DNA of 7,828 nucleotides from Pyrinomonadaceae bacterium. Its GTDB lineage: Bacteria; Acidobacteriota; Blastocatellia; Pyrinomonadales; Pyrinomonadaceae. The stretch lies in contig JAICPV010000085.1 in assembly GCA_025929655.1 (NCBI GenBank), positions 1 through 7,828 of the forward strand, in the 5' to 3' direction. The notes beneath the pieces were generated by a model. It was not told the DNA's origin and searched no databases. It saw only the letters and a program-made list of their open reading frames with translations. Each line of letters begins with the position of its first letter. Within the stretch, counting starts at the first letter, position 1. The translations under genes were made by a program, and so were the position numbers. Shown one piece after another: positions 6,056 to 7,828 of the stretch.

Positions 6056-7036
6056 ATGCACAAGTCGTTTTTCAGATCGCTCGTTGTCGGTTTTGCGCTT
6101 TTTCTACTGGTTACGGCGGCGAGCGCCCAAAATCCCACCCCGACGCCGGACAGCGACCTTAAAACGTTCGAGGTGCGGCTTCCCGTTACCGTTACGAACC
6201 GAGACGGCAAGGAAAAGGACAAATTGGTAGCCGGGATGTCGCGCGGCGATTTTCTCGTTTTCGAGGACGGTGTTCAGCAGGAAGTAACGTTCTTCAGCGA
6301 CGAAAAAACGAATCCACCGGTTTTCGTGGGCGTTCTCATGGACACATCACCTTCGACGGCCGGTAAGCTTGGGTTTTCAAAGGAAGCGGCGAAGAATTTC
6401 ATTTACACCGTCACTAGACTCAGAAAGGACAAAGCGGCGTTCATGACGTTCGACAATGAGATCACGCTTCATCAGGATTTTACCGACAAGCTCGATCTTC
6501 TCGACCGCGCCGTCGATAAGATCAAAAAGACCGGGTCGCAGACAGCGATGTACGATGCACTTTGGCAGTTCACCGATGAAAAGCTGAGAAGTGTTCCGGG
6601 CCGCCGCGTGATCGTGATCATCACGGACGGTGAAGATACCTTCAGCCGGGCGGATCTGAATGACGCGATCGACATAGCTCAACGGACGGAAACGACGGTT
6701 TTCGGTATCTCGACAAAGGCCGGTTTCTTGGGAACAGTTCCGGGCGTCGAAGCGGGAACGTCGAAGGACAAGAACGACCGGTTCCTGACCGAGCTTTGCG
6801 AGAAAACAGGCGGCCAGGCGTTTTTCACCGGCGACATGATCGAGCTGGAACGCGCATTCACTAAAATATCGCAGGAGCTTCGTCAGCAGTACATCCTCAC
6901 CTATCGCCCGGCGAATCAGAACTACGACGGCCGCGAGCGAAAGATCGAGGTCCGATTCGCCGAGCCGGGCAATTTGAAAAAATACCGTATCCGTACGAAA
7001 TCCAGCTACCGGGCCGTACGCGACGCACTGAAGTAA
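6056..7036 (+). CDS. Secreted VWA-domain protein, acidobacterial VWFA-related type
   Basis: I prefer the ATG at 6056 (326 residues) over the in-frame ATG at 6029. GAGGT (6040-6044) lies 11 bases before it, and the product then begins with a clean signal peptide (MHKSFFRSLVVGFALFLLVTAASA, cut before Gln25). Residues 37-82 form a small beta domain (FEVRLPVTVTNRDGK to VFEDGVQQEVTFF) typical of this family. The VWA domain follows, with a complete MIDAS: DTSPS (Asp96, Ser98, Ser100), Thr163 in SQTAMYDAL, and Asp191 in ITDGED. It should therefore bind a divalent metal and a partner protein or ligand. The end, LRQQYILTYRP to KYRIRTKSSYRAVRD, matches the C-terminal strand region of the acidobacterial VWFA-related family. 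It is exported, with no membrane anchor seen. The physiological partner is unknown. A second VWA gene follows three bases later. Confidence 0.88.
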   Translation: MHKSFFRSLVVGFALFLLVTAASAQNPTPTPDSDLKTFEVRLPVTVTNRDGKEKDKLVAGMSRGDFLVFEDGVQQEVTFFSDEKTNPPVFVGVLMDTSPSTAGKLGFSKEAAKNFIYTVTRLRKDKAAFMTFDNEITLHQDFTDKLDLLDRAVDKIKKTGSQTAMYDALWQFTDEKLRSVPGRRVIVIITDGEDTFSRADLNDAIDIAQRTETTVFGISTKAGFLGTVPGVEAGTSKDKNDRFLTELCEKTGGQAFFTGDMIELERAFTKISQELRQQYILTYRPANQNYDGRERKIEVRFAEPGNLKKYRIRTKSSYRAVRDALK

Positions 7037-7039
7037 AAA

Positions 7040-7828
7040 ATGAAGTTTTTTAGCAAGTTCATGCCGGTTGCGGCCCTTCTCGCGTTAGTTATTTTCGGCG
7101 CGTCGGGATCGCATTTCGTCGATGCTCAAACGCAGCCTGCAAGACCCGCCGCAACGCCGACCCCGCCGATCAGCGAAGAAGAGGGGGTCATTAAGGTTGA
7201 CACCGAGGCGGTGAATGTTCTGTTCACCGCGCAGGACAAGAACCGACGGCTGCTGCTGACTTTAAAGCCTTCGGATATACAGATCTTCGAAAACGGCCAG
7301 CTTCAGACCGTCAATTCATTTACAAAGCAGATCGATCTTCCGCTTAGCTTGTCCATATTGATCGACACGAGCATGTCGCAGGAGCGTACTTTACCCGAAG
7401 AGAAAAGTGCCGCTGCGGCATTTTTGGAATCCGTGGTTCGGCCGAACAAGGACGAGGTCGCGATCATCTCATTCACCGGTGAAGCCACGCTCGAACAAGG
7501 GATGACGAGCAATATCCCGCGGCTCAGGCGTGCGATCGATGGTGTTCGCCTGGCACCGCAGATGGGTTACATCGGTGGCGGGGTAGTCGTGGGCACGCCT
7601 CCGATCTCGGGCAACTCGGCATCCGGAGCAACCGCGATCTGGGACGCTATCTGGATCACCTCAGAGGAGATCCTCGGGCCCGCGCCGGAAAAAACGCGCA
7701 GGGCGATCATCTTGCTTTCAGACGGCGTTAATACCTATGGGAAGAAAAAACTCAACGATGCGGTTGAGGCCGCACATCGGGCCGAAGCCGTTATTTACTC
7801 CATCGGGATCGGTGACAACTTCACTAAC
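7040..7828 (+). CDS. Second secreted VWA-domain protein, partial at right edge
   Basis: This frame opens at ATG 7040, three bases after the stop of the first VWA gene and in the same frame, and stays open for 263 codons to the window edge. The N-terminus is a signal peptide (MKFFSKFMPVAALLALVIFG core, probable cleavage after VDA at residue 29). A Pro/Ala/Thr-rich linker follows (31-43), then the same beta region as its neighbour (VIKVDTEAVNVLFTAQDK, DIQIFENGQLQTVNSF). The VWA domain has a complete MIDAS: DTSMS (Asp109, Ser111, Ser113), Thr198 in GATAIWDAI, and Asp228 in LSDGVNTYG. Unlike its neighbour, it carries a glycine-rich insertion of about 20 residues (roughly 175-196) just before the MIDAS threonine. 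The ribosome binding site is weak, so translation is probably coupled to the upstream gene. The C-terminal region lies outside the window. Confidence 0.87.
   Translation, partial: MKFFSKFMPVAALLALVIFGASGSHFVDAQTQPARPAATPTPPISEEEGVIKVDTEAVNVLFTAQDKNRRLLLTLKPSDIQIFENGQLQTVNSFTKQIDLPLSLSILIDTSMSQERTLPEEKSAAAAFLESVVRPNKDEVAIISFTGEATLEQGMTSNIPRLRRAIDGVRLAPQMGYIGGGVVVGTPPISGNSASGATAIWDAIWITSEEILGPAPEKTRRAIILLSDGVNTYGKKKLNDAVEAAHRAEAVIYSIGIGDNFTN

Noticed and set aside
1..7828. A defence island, CRISPR array, prophage, transposon or retroelement
   Set aside because: I looked for regular spaced repeats, transposase or integrase motifs, reverse transcriptase motifs and terminal inverted repeats and saw none. 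All long frames are accounted for by housekeeping, envelope or secreted-protein genes.

Overview
The window is a stretch of bacterial chromosome. It most likely comes from an acidobacterium, possibly of the Blastocatellia/Pyrinomonadaceae type. The main pointer is a pair of secreted von Willebrand factor A (VWA) proteins of the kind called 'VWFA-related Acidobacterial domain'. Supporting but weaker pointers are moderate-to-high GC and short dispersed repeats rich in ACAGAG/CTCTG words. The lineage is inferred from gene content; no 16S gene or other taxonomic marker settles it.

Left part (1-1567): the 3' end of lepA (elongation factor 4) reads in from the left and ends at a symmetric hairpin terminator. 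That terminator is shared with a convergent gene for a small secreted protein of unknown function. After a 146-bp divergent intergenic region comes a gene for a two-helix membrane protein with a probable PH-like soluble domain.

Centre (1564-5882, all on the minus strand): a probable three-gene operon. In transcription order it encodes a phosphomannomutase/phosphoglucomutase (alpha-D-phosphohexomutase superfamily), an ArnT/PMT-type polytopic membrane glycosyltransferase, and a Tat-exported M19 (renal dipeptidase-like) protein. The mutase could feed production of an activated sugar whose polyprenyl-phosphate form the glycosyltransferase uses at the outer face of the inner membrane. The M19 protein would act outside the cytoplasm, but two of its metal-site positions appear altered. 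The operon's last gene overlaps the convergent membrane-protein gene by four bases, CTAG, which form both stop codons.

Right part (5883-7828): a divergent promoter region with an 11-bp direct repeat and a good extended -10 box leads into two tandem secreted VWA proteins three bases apart. Both have intact MIDAS metal-site residues. The second runs off the right edge.

The least ordinary signals are small-scale: a palindromic element inserted in frame in the mutase gene, a dispersed-type repeat at the mutase/glycosyltransferase junction that supplies one gene's stop codon and possibly the next gene's ribosome binding site, and the apparently degenerate M19 metal centre. I did not find a defence system, CRISPR array, transposase, tRNA or rRNA.
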